A stretch of DNA of 64,000 nt from Cryptomeria japonica (taxonomy: Eukaryota; Streptophyta; Pinopsida; Cupressales; Cupressaceae), in assembly GCF_030272615.1 (NCBI RefSeq), contig NC_081409.1, positions 206,257,190 through 206,321,189 of the forward strand, given 5' to 3'. Positions 10,651 through 22,699 of the stretch are shown one piece after another. How positions within the stretch are numbered: the stretch's first letter is position 1; each line of letters opens with the position of its first letter. The notes beneath the pieces are model-generated. The model was not told the DNA's origin and did not search any database. It saw only the letters and a list, made by a program, of their open reading frames with translations. The translations under genes and the position numbers were made by a program.

Positions 10651-12671
10651 TACCTTGTCATATAAAGTCTAATCACAACATTATGAAGTTCTAGAGAGCT
10701 ACAAGTTTTTCCTACTTTTTCCTAGATGTTGGCTTGTCAAACAACTAACAAGGTCCTCTTTTTGTCTCTAATCCTCAAGAATAACTCTGAAGGTGACAAG
10801 GTGATTCGTACTAGTGTGTTGATTTCTGACGTCAGATTATCATTGGCCCTTTTATTTTTGGCCTCAACCCAATAGCTAATTTTTCATTTAAGTATCAAAC
10901 CATAAACTTTGCCAAAAGAGGGCTAATAATGATGGCTTGGTAAATGACTAGATCATTCTGGTTTCCACATTCGAAAATCCGAACAATTAATTTTTTGGTC
11001 TATTTTTGGAGGAAAACTTGCTAAACAACTTTGTTGAAAAGAGGCTTTATGTGAGGCACAAGTATCAGGCTCCCAAGCTTCAAGATCTCAGCTCGGTACC
11101 CCTCAATGTTTTTGGCTTATCTTTTACAAGAAGCTTAGTGCCAAACCTTGTATCCTCAAGAAAAAACCTCCATGCAGAGCTGAGTGATTTGAGTGTTTTC
11201 AGATGATCAAGAAAATCCATAGAGGTTGTTGAGATAGGATATCAAACCATTCATATTAATGTTCCCAGATTCCTCAGGTTTTCTAGAAATGATGTTAGCG
11301 TAGAATCAACATTCCGAACAATTTAAAATGAGTCAATAAGACTTGGACAACAATTAGTTATAGCAGAAGTACTAAGATTAAAAAATACCTTAGGTTATGC
11401 AAGTAACTAAAAACAAAAGTATGAAAGAAATGTTAACAAAATATGAGTGGGTAGTCCTATATTATTTAAATCTGAAGCCAAAAATACAGCATGTCCTTAA
11501 ACTTAACATCATCTGAAACTGCTTAAGCAAGCATGTCCTTTCCTGAATATATCCTGGTGTGATTCAATCTGTTCCTTGACCTGCTCCAAAAGCACCATAA
11601 CAAATACCCAACAAGATTTTGCAGTGTGAACTTATTGATAGCAGTGTGAACTTATTGATAGTAATGTGTTAGTCAAGCCATGTTTAAACAACATCTTGAG
11701 CAATATTTGTAACTTGCATCAATCAATCCAACATGCATTTTTTGATTGTTTATATGGCCACTGGCTGCATAATGTCGAGAAGAATACTAGTAGCTGCTCA
11801 ATTTTTATTCATGGAGACAACTGTTTGATCCAATATATGGGTAATGTAGTTGCAAATTGCAAGATGTGAAGATCTAATTCACAACCAAGTTTTTGTTACC
11901 TTCTTTACTAAAATAATCTGACTTTGTAGAAAAAAATTCAAGGCAGAATGAAAGCTCATGAACTCTCTAGGTTGAGTTTACAAGAATCTCCTCAAGCATT
12001 GGTGACTTACAAATATTTACAAAGATTTCTTGACTTTGGCTTGTAGAGAGTTTGTGGACATGATTATAAGACACAGTGAGAAAGATCAAAATTCTTCCCC
12101 TCGTCAAAAGAAGAAGAATTGCAACTATTGAGCATGTAGACTATCATATGATGGATTGCCATTCAAGCTGATGAGAAGAAGCATAAAGTTCTTTAAAATT
12201 CCGCTCGTCACTTTGGTTTAGGTAATACTTCTCAGAAGATTTGCATAAGGACGCTGCTTTCCATGTGTAGAACAGTAAATTAAATGAGAATGGATAAATT
12301 CAGGATACAGATACTTCTACCAGCACCATACTTGAACAGGTTGTTGATACTTCCCTACCTATTGTTGTTATTCCTTCCCTAGCCAAAATTCAAGTGATGG
12401 CTGCAAAAGGTACGGTTGAATCTCTTGCCATACCTTTGCTGCAGAGTCTTCTGTTAAAATGTTCTCATTGCTGTGTTTTTATAGTAAAACAGGAAGTAGA
12501 AGTTAATGTCTTGATTCCTTCTGGTCTGCAACAGGTCAACAGGGATATCAAAATTCTACACTTATTGACTTCATCTAAGTGCGACATTGGTTCTTTATTG
12601 ATTAATTTTGAGCCAATATTTATAATATGTCTACAACTCTATTCAGTACCATTTAGTTCATAAAGTAAAAT
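10651..12671. other. Intron sequence, no gene seen
   Basis: No supported coding region. The only clear structure is a perfect 20-bp tandem duplication at 11621-11640 and 11641-11660 (GCAGTGTGAACTTATTGATA). Confidence 0.4.
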
Positions 12672-12679
12672 GTTTTGAC

Positions 12680-13802
12680 CAGAGTTACCCGGGGACGCGT
12701 CCCCGACCTGAAAACCCCCATCCCCGTCCCCGGGACGTTTCGGGAACTTGGGGACGGCCAGGGGACGTTTCCCCCCGTCCCCAAATTGCCTAGTATTTTG
12801 AGGGGAAGTCCCCGAAACATGGGGATGCCTGCCCTAGCTCTGGGGGACGTCCGTACGTCCCGGGGATGGCTGGGGATGGCTGGGACGTCCCCAATCCGTT
12901 CCGGGGACGGCCAGACGTCCCCCATATCTAAGGCCATTAAAAAATATTAAAAAAATTAAAAAATTTGTATTTTCAATTTTTTTTTTAAATTTTCTAATAT
13001 AGGCCCCTTATTAATTCAAATTGATATTAAAAATAAAAAAATTAAAAGATAACATTAATTTAATTCATAATTTTGACAATGAAACTATATGGCAGCAGTG
13101 TAGCCTTTGGGCATTTTGACACAGAGATTAGAAAATCGCCAAACTCGGCGAGTTAATAGAAAAATAACACCCAACGCCAAACTCGGCGAGTTAATAGAAA
13201 AATAACACCCAACACCTTTATTAAAGAATAAGTTTTTTGGCCTCGCGGGGCGCTGCTCCTCGACCCCGCCCTGTATCGCGACAGGGAGCGCACAAGGGGC
13301 GCTGCCCCCAAACCCCCGTTGAAAAATATGGGGGGAAACTGCGTCGATAGAAGTAGGGAAAATTTAACCTCTTTGTTTTGACATTTTGTATGTTATTTCT
13401 TTAATATCTATTATGATATGCATATTGACAATGTGAATGAATTGAAATTCTGATTTATGAATGCATAATGGCATATTGTCTATTGAGTATTAACAATGTT
13501 GTATGTTCAGAATTTACATTCTAAAATGTCTTCAACTTTTCATAGTATCATACACATGCTATATCCATGTTTTATTGTTTTCATATGAATATAATGTATG
13601 TATGCATGCTTTATCCATGTTTTCATATGAACATTTAGAATTTTGAAATTTTCCTATATATTTTAAATTTTTCCTATATTTTATATAGCCGTCCCCTTCG
13701 TGGTCCCCCGCCGTCCCCAAATTTGGCAAAAAAATTTGCCATCCCAGAAACGCGTCCCGCCATCCCCTGTCGTCCCTGTCCCGGAAACTCGGGGTAACAT
13801 TG
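12680..13802. mobile_element. Non-autonomous hAT transposon with GC-rich ends
   Basis: A perfect 8-bp target duplication, gttttgac, flanks the element (12672-12679 and 13803-13810). Terminal inverted repeats read CAGAGTTACCC at the left and CAATGTTACCCC on the opposite strand at the right. An 8-bp duplication with CA-starting ends is diagnostic of the hAT superfamily. Both ends are rich in GGGGACG / CGTCCCC words, the interior is AT-rich, and a GGGGCGCTGCCCC-type block lies near 13300. There is no transposase reading frame. A 38-bp unit (cgccaaactcggcgag...) is tandemly duplicated at 13137-13174 and 13175-13212. Confidence 0.88.
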
Positions 13803-14004
13803 GTTTTGACTTATAAAATTTTGCAATCAATAATTATATCTCCAAGTTTTTGGACAAAACCTATCACTCTGCTTGTATTTTACCAATTAAAAAAATGTCA
13901 TTTATAATGTCAAAAAGGGTTTCAAGAAACACGTATATTCCATTAGGTTTATCTTATAAAATCAGATTGATAAAAAGTAAAAAATTAAACCACTAAAAGC
14001 TCAC

Positions 14005-14079
14005 CTCTTGAAGGTCTCCACGCCAAGGAGGGAGGTTGTTGTCAGCTCGAATCAACGAAATTGGCAGAGGTAAGTCATA
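14005..14079 (-). CDS. TRM11: TRM11 homologue, exon (25 codons) with DNNLPPW
   Basis: The exon is read from 14079 to 14005. An acceptor TTTTGCAG precedes it and the donor GTGAGC follows. It is phase 0 at both ends and encodes YDLPLPISLIRADNNLPPWR plus five residues. The DNNLPPWR stretch is a recognisable block of eukaryotic TRM11-type tRNA m2G10 methyltransferases, between the AdoMet-binding motif I and the catalytic motif. Family knowledge: the enzyme acts with the small activator TRMT112 and methylates guanosine 10 of tRNAs. The next exon, expected to carry the DPPYG-type catalytic motif, was not found anywhere in 1-14004, so that intron exceeds 14 kb or the exon lies outside the window. 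The exon is intact. Confidence 0.92.
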
Positions 14080-14963
14080 CTGCAAAATAAAGAAAATATA
14101 CATTTAAATCTCAACCATTGAAAGCCACAATTTCAAAAAAGAATCACATGAATGATGAAATTAAGTCAGATAAAAAATTTCAATATGATATATATTCCCT
14201 TAAATTAGGGTTTTAAGTAATAGGTTAGGATTGTAGTATTTGTGCAATCGAACCTAATATCATTACATAAAAAAAAACAGATCAAGAGAAAATAAATTTC
14301 ATCCACTCCAACATTAAGTCACACACCTTACAATATTTGTTTCTGAGGTGTCTTTAGGTGGATCCATCTACCACTTTCACTGTGTAACTCATGTGATTTG
14401 GTTCTTAGTTTGGTAGTGATAATTTACTTTCTAAAGCTGATTAGCCTATGCAAGTAGCTGGGATTCTCCAGCTAGCTAGTGGTAAAATTGCTAATGATAA
14501 TTCAAAAAATACCAGATAGTTTTTTTACCTCTTAAAATGCTAACATTTTTGGTTTTCTACTTTTTCATCATTCCAAAGATTGTCATTGATTTTAGATTAG
14601 ATGCTTAATTCCAGGTTATTTAAAAGTGTCATTGTTGAATCTTCGTAGATGTTCCAATGTGTCAACCATTTACACAAGTTTATGGACAACCTTTTTGTAA
14701 GTTGGAGATGGGTAAAATACCTTCTTTGGAACTACAATGGGAAGCCTATCCTGTCCTAGTTTAGGCAGATTACATTTCTTTAACATTTAATGATTTCAAT
14801 ACTCATCATCTTTAGTTTAGAATAAGTAACTTAATTTGGATCAATATAGGCACATCAAATCCTAATGATCCCTAAGATTAAAAAAATTTAAAATGTTGTG
14901 TTCAGAGAATACTTGATACAATTACAAATAGTTCTGTAAATCAACCCAATTGAAGAACTGCAC
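14080..14963 (-). other. TRM11 intron, 884 bp
   Basis: GT at 14963-14962 (GTGCAG) and AG at 14081-14080 (TTTTGCAG), phase 0. There is no element inside that I recognise. Confidence 0.9.
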
Positions 14964-15038
14964 CTGCTTGAAATTGCTCCACACGTTGCAATCAGGACCA
15001 CGCCCATTTCGTACTACTCGTATGTCAATATCAGCACC
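14964..15038 (-). CDS. TRM11: TRM11 homologue, exon (25 codons) with GADID
   Basis: The exon is read from 15038 to 14964, with acceptor CTAG and donor GTGCAG, phase 0 on both sides. It encodes GADIDIRVVRNGRGPDCNVW then SNFKQ. GADID follows motif I in class I AdoMet-dependent methyltransferases; its acidic residues contact the AdoMet ribose. The stretch joins FGAMTM of the upstream exon and YDLP of the downstream exon without gap, as expected for this family. It is intact, and too short to show as a stand-alone reading frame; it is identified by splice sites and protein continuity. Confidence 0.93.
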
Positions 15039-15242
15039 CTAGTCCAATTAGAAATAGAATGCATTAACAATCATGATATGAATTGTGAATTCAAGGCATT
15101 TTAATAAATTTGAACTAACATGTCAAAAGCCAAGACAGATACAGACACAAATGATGACAGCATTGAAGAACAGTCATTGAACTACCGTTTCTCATGATTT
15201 TGATGCAAGTTAATTGTACAATTAGTAAAACATAGTACATAC
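15039..15242 (-). other. TRM11 intron, 204 bp
   Basis: Donor GTATGT at 15242, acceptor CTAG at 15040-15039, phase 0. The shortest intron seen. Confidence 0.92.
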
Positions 15243-15560
15243 CATTGTCATGGCCCCAAAGTGTGTAGCAGCTACAAGAATGCTCCCTGTGCCAACAAAT
15301 GGATCATAAACAAGCTTTCCAGGTTGAACTAAGGCTTGATTAGCCATGAGGAATGCAATCTCTGCATCCATAGCAGTTGGACCAAGGTATTTGCGTTTGC
15401 TTAGAGAAAATGTTGGCAAAAGCTTGCGATCTGCTCCCCCAACCTCACGCCCAAAAAACAAAGTCCTTTGAACTGTCGGTGGAAGACCATTGTTAGAAAA
15501 TTGGTCATCTGTTTCAATCACCCAGAACTTATAGTCTGCATTTCGTAAATCCACACGCCC
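15243..15560 (-). CDS. TRM11: TRM11 homologue, exon (106 codons), start of the methyltransferase domain
   Basis: The exon is read from 15560 to 15243, bounded by acceptor TTTTGCAG and donor GTATGT, phase 0. It encodes the end of the N-terminal THUMP-like half (GRVDLRNADYKF) and the family signature FFGREVGGADRKLL. Next come KRKYLGPTAMDAEIAFLMAN and AdoMet-binding motif I, YDPFVGTGSILVAA, ending FGAMTM. The protein transfers a methyl group from AdoMet to the exocyclic N2 of guanosine 10 in tRNA; in yeast and human the Trm11-Trm112 pair does this. All motif residues look intact and no stop interrupts the exon. Upstream it connects to the exon at 54601-54812 across 39 kb. The family is usually near 450-480 residues, so this exon is about a quarter. 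Confidence 0.96.
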
Positions 15561-15949
15561 CTGCAAAATTACTGCCATATTAAAATATACAATGCTTCAA
15601 AGTTTCAAACTATAAGTTCAGTGCTCTCTATACAGATTTAATTTGGAAAAGTTCAAAATCAGTTTCTAACTTCCTCTTACTGTCTTTACAATTAAAATAA
15701 TGGGAAGAAAAATGGCAGAAAATCAAAACAAGTTTGGAATGCACATATGGTATAACCAAAGCATAGCAATAGGGAAAGCATATTTGAATTCAAAAGCACT
15801 ATGATCACATTGTAAAATCAAGCATAGAAATAGGGAAAGGACATTCAAATTCAAGTACAGATGATCATGTCTAAAACCAAAACATATCAATAGGGAAATA
15901 TGATAATATCACTAAGGCAGGCAATTGGAAGACTAATCGCTAACAACCA

Positions 15950-16390
15950 ATGTTTGTTTCTAACAATCAAGTGAATTTGTGAATAGTAACAAGATACCTA
16001 AGCATAACACATCTCATAACTGATAGACACCAAGCAAATGATCTGCTTATCAAAGTATGTTAATGGAACATATGTAGCATCTAAGATAATAAGCCCCTGA
16101 AAGCTTTTGTATCAGGGTACTGTTCAAATCATTCCTTCTAGCACTTCTCTTGTGCCATTTGATCTATTATAACAATCAAGTAAATTTGTGAATAGTTCCA
16201 AGTTACCTTAAGTATAACACATCTCATAACTGACAGATGACAAGCAAATATCATCTTATCAAAGTATGTTGATGGGACGTATGTAGCACCTAAGATAATA
16301 AACCCCTAATAGCTTTTGTATCAAGCATCTAAGATCAGGGTGTTGTCAAGATCATTCCTTTTATCACTTCTCTTTAGCCATATGAATAAT
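15950..16390. repeat. Tandem duplication of about 210 bp
   Basis: The segment beginning taacaatcaagtgaatttgt at about 15961 recurs at about 16170 with scattered mismatches, through the shared words cataacacatctcataactg, cttatcaaagtatgtt and cattccttct/cattcctttt. Both copies are non-coding. Confidence 0.85.
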
Positions 16391-16442
16391 CCAGAGTCAT
16401 CATATAAATTCAAAATGTTTCATTATAAACCACTGCTTGTTT

Positions 16443-16498
16443 TTATAACAAAATGTATTATTATAAATCACTTCCAACGTCTGGACATTTTGTTATAA
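16443..16498. repeat. 13-bp perfect inverted repeat, 30-nt loop
   Basis: TTATAACAAAATG at 16443-16455 pairs with CATTTTGTTATAA at 16486-16498. It lies near the expected left edge of the old hAT remnant. Confidence 0.85.
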
Positions 16499-16696
16499 TT
16501 TTTATACAATATATATGCACATTGACAATGAAAGCAAATGAAATTTGTTGATTCATTTGTCAACTCTTGTGTATAATCTCAATTCAACTCTAATGTTATG
16601 CATTAAGGTTCTATAATGTATATGATGGATGCCCTACCAATATTAACACACAAATGAAATTTCTGATATTTTTGAATTTTCCCTTTGTTTTTTCAT

Positions 16697-17243
16697 CATA
16701 GTTCGCAAACTTGGACTTACGAGTACTCAGCAAGAAAAGAAATTTGACTCGGAGAGTACTTGGGAAAAACTAGGCACCTCAAAATAACACTTAATTTTTG
16801 AAGAAAAATATATAATTTTTATGCAAAATATAGCTACAAAATGTATCAAATGAGTTTGGTGGAGGTCTAGGGGCAATGCCCCCAGCAGAGTCAAGGGGTA
16901 GCACCTCTAGCAGGGGTTGAGGGGCAGCACCCCTCACAGGTTCTGGGGGCCCACCACCAAGCTCAAATGAAGACCTTCAAAACCACACAAATCTTCATAG
17001 CACACACCATATTCATTATGTTTTTGAAGGCATAAACCAATGCTTATAAAACCAAAAAAACATAGTTTTTTGCAATGTCTAACCCACATTTTTTTTACCT
17101 CAATTTGACATGTTGAGTTGAATGGAAAACTCAACGATTTTTTCAAAAAATTCGAAAAAGACCTTGGCAAGTAAACACTGATAAAACTAGTGGGTGAAAA
17201 AAAATGGCAAGTACTCAGCAACTCGCCGAGTATGCAAACTATG
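16697..17243. mobile_element. Small hAT element nested in an older hAT remnant
   Basis: 547 bp. Terminal inverted repeats: CATAGTTCGCAAACTTGG at the left, CATAGTTTGCATACTCGG on the opposite strand at the right, with GAGTACT and GCTGAGTACT further in. The 8-bp flanks are tttttcat (16689-16696) and tttttaat (17244-17251), 7 of 8 matching. The interior holds GGGGCAATGCCCC- and GGGGCAGCACCCC-type palindromes. There is no transposase frame. Confidence 0.75.
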
Positions 17244-17251
17244 TTTTTAAT

Positions 17252-17366
17252 AGCTGTTCCCTGCCATCTCCTAAAAAATGGCCTCCCAAAAAGTCCAACC
17301 CAGAAACAAATCCCCCCATCCCCTACCATCCCCATCCCAAAAACTTGGTGGAACATAGCTATATAA
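17252..17366. mobile_element. Right end of an old hAT remnant related to the 12680 element
   Basis: The run of CCATCCC-type words ending at cttggtggaacatag aligns with the right end of the hAT at 12680-13802 (through ccatcccagaaac and ctcggggtaacattg), with many C-to-T changes. The left part probably precedes 16697 but is too eroded to delimit. Confidence 0.55.
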
Positions 17367-19323
17367 TGGTATTAGGCAAAATTACATAGGTATTTACCAC
17401 CATAACATAGTACATGAGACCTTAAATCAAGCATGGAGAGTTTATCTTAAAATTAAATACCAACAAAAACAGTATTTCAAAATATTTAAACATACTACTA
17501 TAGATCCTATTGACCAATCTCACCTAGAGGATGTTAAAAGTAATCTCACATCATACAGAAATTAATAAATTATTAAAAAAGAGGGTGTTTGAAAAATATA
17601 AACACCCTAACCTCAAAAAATTTGTACAAAAGGTGTGAGAAAATTATAGAAATTAAAAATATACATTATTACCCCAGGGTATTACAATTATAGACTCAAA
17701 TTAAAGTTAGAGATGAAATTATATGAGTTTGCACATCAAATTTCAGCGCAAAATACAAATGAGCTGAAGACCAAAATGAATTATAACTTTAAGGAAAACT
17801 CTCAGAAAGATTAGTCTGAAATCTTCAAAAATGAATTACAAAAAGAGGAGTATCAAAAGTTACCTAATTAACCAATGAGAATACACCTAATTTATCAATA
17901 TGGAATTGTCCATAGGTACAGTTGACACTTACACGGTTCTTTAACAGAAGCTTTATCAATAACTGTACGAACTGTGGAAATAGCAAGTCTATTATAAACA
18001 CATAAGGCTAAATAGAGAAGCTTATTTCAAGGCTGTAGTCAAATAAGGAATTCAAACTAAAGAAAAGATGTTACACGTTAACATTTTTCAAATCACACCA
18101 AGTGATAGTGATATAGAGTGAAAATATTGACACTCTACAAAAGGGGTCAATATTCATAATCTTGAAAAGGTTGAGTATCAACTGGTGCGAACAAAATAAA
18201 CCTGAAATCAAACTGTCAACGCCCTCATTACTATGAAATAATGAAAGCATTCAATTTTGACGATTGAATTTTAAAAGCATTAATAATCAAGGTTTTGAAA
18301 GATATTCAGGAATTTCTGATCAAAAATGGTAAAGCAAAAGTTTGGTTCACTAACAAAGAGACTTAATTTCTATCAAAATTGATCTCAGGTGGGTTTCCCA
18401 CTAAAATTTACCAAGATCTCCTATCCAATCATCTATATGTTCTCTACAGACGAAGCCTCTCTGAAAAAAGAGTGCACATAGTGAACCTTATCAATGCCGA
18501 TAGTTAAGAAGAAGCTACCATGTAGGGATACATCACTGCTTAGTATAACTTGTACTTGATATTTATATTCATTCTCCTTATCTATTTTCACATATAGACT
18601 ACTATTTATCCTATTTTAACAAATATATGGAATTCGTCATATAGAAACAGGTTGAGGAAGAGTTGAAAAGCAAAAAGCATAAGTCAAAAAGAATTAAATA
18701 ACACAGGAGCAAACACAACTGAATCAGAAATTATAACTATAATTGGCAGGAAACAGACTTTCCAGAACCCTCTTGAGAAGCATAATGCTTTTACTTCACA
18801 CAGTTGCAGATTCACATAATGCATGTATGCAACTGAAAGGTGATATTAACCTGGAAAAAAGAAAAAAAAAATGGAAAAATTACTTCTTGACTGATACGGA
18901 AAACCAAACATTAAATGAGGAATTGGAATGACTGAAAAATCCCATAAGTAGGTGGATACACTTTTACAAAGCCAACAGTGGCAGAGATGATAAAAAATAC
19001 CATATAAGGAGAGAATTCAGGTAGGGTTTGAAAAAAATTACACAGACACAATGTAGGGCATCATCAGGATCACAGTACAAGCAGCTCTCAGAGAATGCTG
19101 CTAGCAGACACAATAATTTCACAAGTCCATGACATAACCCTATTTCGCCATCTCCTGAGCAGCAGTAAGAACAACTGTTGAGAGAACTGAACACTGCAGA
19201 AGAAATGGCAATAGTTAATCATGATGATACTCAGCAGGTTAATCTCCATCTCCAGCGAACAAATCTAGCCAGTCAATGGACATGCTAATTCTTTAGGGGG
19301 TAGAGAGTAGATGATATCAGATA
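17367..19323. other. Intron sequence, no gene or element seen
   Basis: AT-rich, with no convincing coding, RNA or mobile-element signal on either strand. Confidence 0.4.
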
Positions 19324-22300
19324 TGTAATGCCCCTCCCTCGAGCAGGCTCTACTTGACCCAGTTTGACTCTGATCGACTTTTTTTGTGTTCATGTGACTG
19401 GATGAAATTCGCTAATCATGATTCTATGATATGATGTTTTGGATTTAATAAATATTAGTTGTGCATTATATCTCTGTGGATGTTTGGATGTTAGATTATA
19501 TGTTTATGTACTGACCTTGGACTGACATATCTACTTTATGTATGAGTTATATCCGGTGATTGTGTTCTTGTATGGTTACGAGTCTGTATGGGGTGCGACG
19601 GGATGCTCTTCCATCACCCACTTCAGAGGGACGCGGAATGTCACAATTCTCCTCCACCGGTGTGCTTGTATATGTTAGTGAAATGTATGTGTGTGTTTTC
19701 TCGGTGATGCAGCTGCAGGTACCGAGCATCGACTCCACCTGAATCTTCAAGTCTGAGCGTGCTCTCTGACCCAATGGAAAAGTGGAAAAAGGAGTTATTA
19801 GTCAAACCCTGACGCAACCATCATTCCTATGGGAATGAGATGCTTGTCAAGTATCCCTATGTTTTGTTGCCAGTCATGTCGGTTGTTTGCCCTGTTAGTC
19901 TTTTGCTGGTCTTCGTGTTTTGGTTTGTCGCAATTCATTGCTCGTGTTTAGTTTAACTATAATCTATTATTTTGTGACAAAGATTAATATTATATATTTA
20001 AATGGCAATAGAATATTAATGATTAATTATTTAGTAAAGTTGAAATTGTGCACAATTAAATTAATCTAATGTTAGTGGTAAGATAATTAAATTTATTTTA
20101 TCCTCATTGTAAAGGATTAATTAAATAGGGTAATTAAATATTTAATTAGGAATTTATTTTGTGCTCATGCAACAAAAGATTAAAAAAAATATAAATGTCA
20201 ATTAGTTGTTTTAAAAAAATTAAAATTTGAATAATTAGAGGAGCTACAAAAGAGTGATTAATGAACTTATTAATTTGGGTATTCTCGCATGCATTTGGGA
20301 GTTACATTCAGGTAATTGATATAATCTGCCTTTTGGGGGAAAATGAGGGCTCTTCCCGTGAAGTTTTTTTGCGGGTAGGAAATATTTCTAGTTATGGGGG
20401 GTTTTGTAGAGGAATTTGGGGAAAGTTGGGTTTTGAAAATGAATTGGAGAAACTGATAGGAGTATTCAGAGAACGAGATCTAGTAGATTTTGTTTGAAGT
20501 TTTTGGTTGGAGCTTTCCGGATTGGTGCCTGGCGATTACTGTTTTCTACCTCTGTGTTGCTTTCCAGATTTCGTAAAGGGGTAGGTTTCTAGTTCTTTGC
20601 TTTTAGCATGTTAAATTCTCTTCTTAATTTGAATAAAAATCAGCTTGTTGATTTACCGTATTGAGAAAATTTGTAAGGAATTGCCTGTCAATGGGATGGT
20701 TGGGTCTTTAGAATTTCGTATTTAATTCCGAGTCAAAAATTGTTATCAGGAAAAGATTTCTTCTGAAGCTTTGATAGTAAATTTTAAATGGGTTTTAAAT
20801 TGAAAAAAAGAATAATGTCTCTGTGTAAATTTTCCTGTAGAAATCATGTTTGGTTGTTTTAATATATATATATTTCATTTATTACTGTTAATTTTCCTTG
20901 CTCTGTGTATATTGTTTATTGGCGTAATTATTTTTGTTTGGTACTTGGGTATTCAAGGGCATCGTGGGCACCCACGGTGGTGGGATCTCCACCACCCTCA
21001 CGGGTGGTCCACAGTGAATATATGTTTTCATATGAACTTGGCTAATTTGCATTTAATTTGTTGTTGAGCAAATATAATGATAGTAATTGAGGGATTGGAA
21101 TTTACGTATTCTTAAATGTTGTGGATATTTCTAATGTCAGTATCAATGTGCAAAATAATAGGAATAAAATGAGTTACGGAGGTCTTGAATTTGGGGATTA
21201 TTGAAATTAATGTAGATTTGAATTAAATAATTTATTGAAGCCATTATGGACTCCTTGATATTATTTTATGATTGGATCCTTGTCTCTTGGCATCATGTGA
21301 ACTAGATTTGCTTTTCAATTTTGTCTACCATACTCAGATGTGTGGATTTGTCTGTATGAATTCTAGAGGCTTATGAAGGGAGTTTTTGGATTCGTTCTTG
21401 TTTAATCATGCTTCTCTCTGAGGTTAAGAGTTCAAGTCTTGTATGATTTTGCAGCTAGATGGTGTTTCCTAGCCTGCTTGGGTTACTTCTTGTATGTTAT
21501 CTTATTCTAGCAAGAGAGTCAAGCCTTGCTATGGTATTTTGATGTCTTAAAATCCTGTGATTTCCGGTTTGATCTTTGGTATTGCTTGGACTCCTAGGTG
21601 CAATCTTAGGGGAGTGGCTTTCATTGGGGGTTGGGACCTAAAGTGGTCGCCAGGGTAACTCAATGAGAGTTTTGTAATCAAGTGAAAATTTAATATAATG
21701 AACTGGGAAGGGTAGCTAGATAACATTAATTAAAATAATATTGTTGCCTCTCTTACGCTCGAGTGCTTGTTTTAGGTCCGAGGTAAGTAGAGAAGGGCTT
21801 GGAATGGCTTCCACCAATCTTGTCCTTTCGAAAGGTTGGTGTGGTCCACTAGTGTTTGTATGGGGGCCGGGGGTCGGGGAGAGGTCACCAAGGTAACCCA
21901 GAAAGGGGGTCAGGACCTAGTGAAGACTCACCAAGTTAACTCATGACAACCTAGTAATGACACTCTTCCCTATTGCATGCCTAGTGGTAACTTGTTTATC
22001 CTTTTGTGGATTGCTCGGGCCTCTGGAAGTTGGTTGTTTTGCTATTGAGTTCTTGTGATTTTGGCCTCATGAGTCTCTTGTGACCGTTGCCTTGTGAGTC
22101 TCTTGTGACAGTAATCTTGTGAGCCTCATGTGAGTCATTTGTATCATCTTGATCTTCCTTCCGTCTCTTGGGTCTGGCTAATACCTCCTAGCACGGGGGG
22201 TGGACCTGATGGTACCACATGGTTGGGTGGAATGCTATTCACACCCATTGGGTTTTGGTTTGTTCCGCATCTTGTTTGTCATGGCTCGTGAGAGGATTGA

Positions 22301-22699
22301 AGACTCTCTTCATACACTAGATTCTTGTATTCTCTCCATTGTTTGTTCTCATGGAGATTTTATCGTTATGGATACCTCGTGATGTAACCGATGATCAATG
22401 TATATTCTCATGGCAATGTAATATGTATCATGTTCCATTGTAAAGAACAGAGTTTTCACATTTATGTGGTTTCTTACGTCCTTGTATGTTCGGTTTTGAT
22501 TATCCTTGAGTAACATCGTTGTGGGGCCTTGAGGATTGATGTTAGTTTATATTTGTACATCATTTCCTTATCTTTTTGTACCATGTATCTCAATGTATTT
22601 AGATGGATCTTCTTTTTATAATCAAAAAAAAAAATTATTCGTGCTTTTTTTATTGTCTTATTTGTTGAAGTCCTTTGGGGGTCATAGCAAAGCATTACA
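19324..22699 (+). mobile_element. Probable solo LTR, 3.4 kb (K)
   Basis: It starts TGTAATGCCCC and ends GCATTACA, giving an 8-bp terminal inverted match TGTAATGC. Flanks are agata (19319-19323) and tgata (22700-22704), 4 of 5 matching. An A tract at about 22624-22635 lies 65 bp before the end, the same layout as in the LTR 857-8536. Internal short repeats occur at 21620-21950 (gggtcaggacct / gtcaccaaggtaacc words) and 22065-22140 (gtgagtctcttgtgac). No protein-coding part. The sequence after 22699 (TGATATAAGGGG) weakly resembles a primer-binding site, so a truncated 5' LTR is an alternative. Confidence 0.5.

Noticed and set aside
10407-10676. Minus-strand frame with RERERERERER
   Set aside because: This part is the CT microsatellite read in frame; only the portion left of 10597 has LINE similarity.
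12653-12950. Two overlapping frames rich in Gly/Pro/Arg at the hAT left end
   Set aside because: They are caused by GGGGACG/CGTCCCC palindromic words of the transposon end.
14340-14360. taggtggatcc on plus as part of a DPPY-coding TRM11 exon
   Set aside because: It lies in the wrong intron for that motif, and the surrounding minus-strand translation does not match the family.
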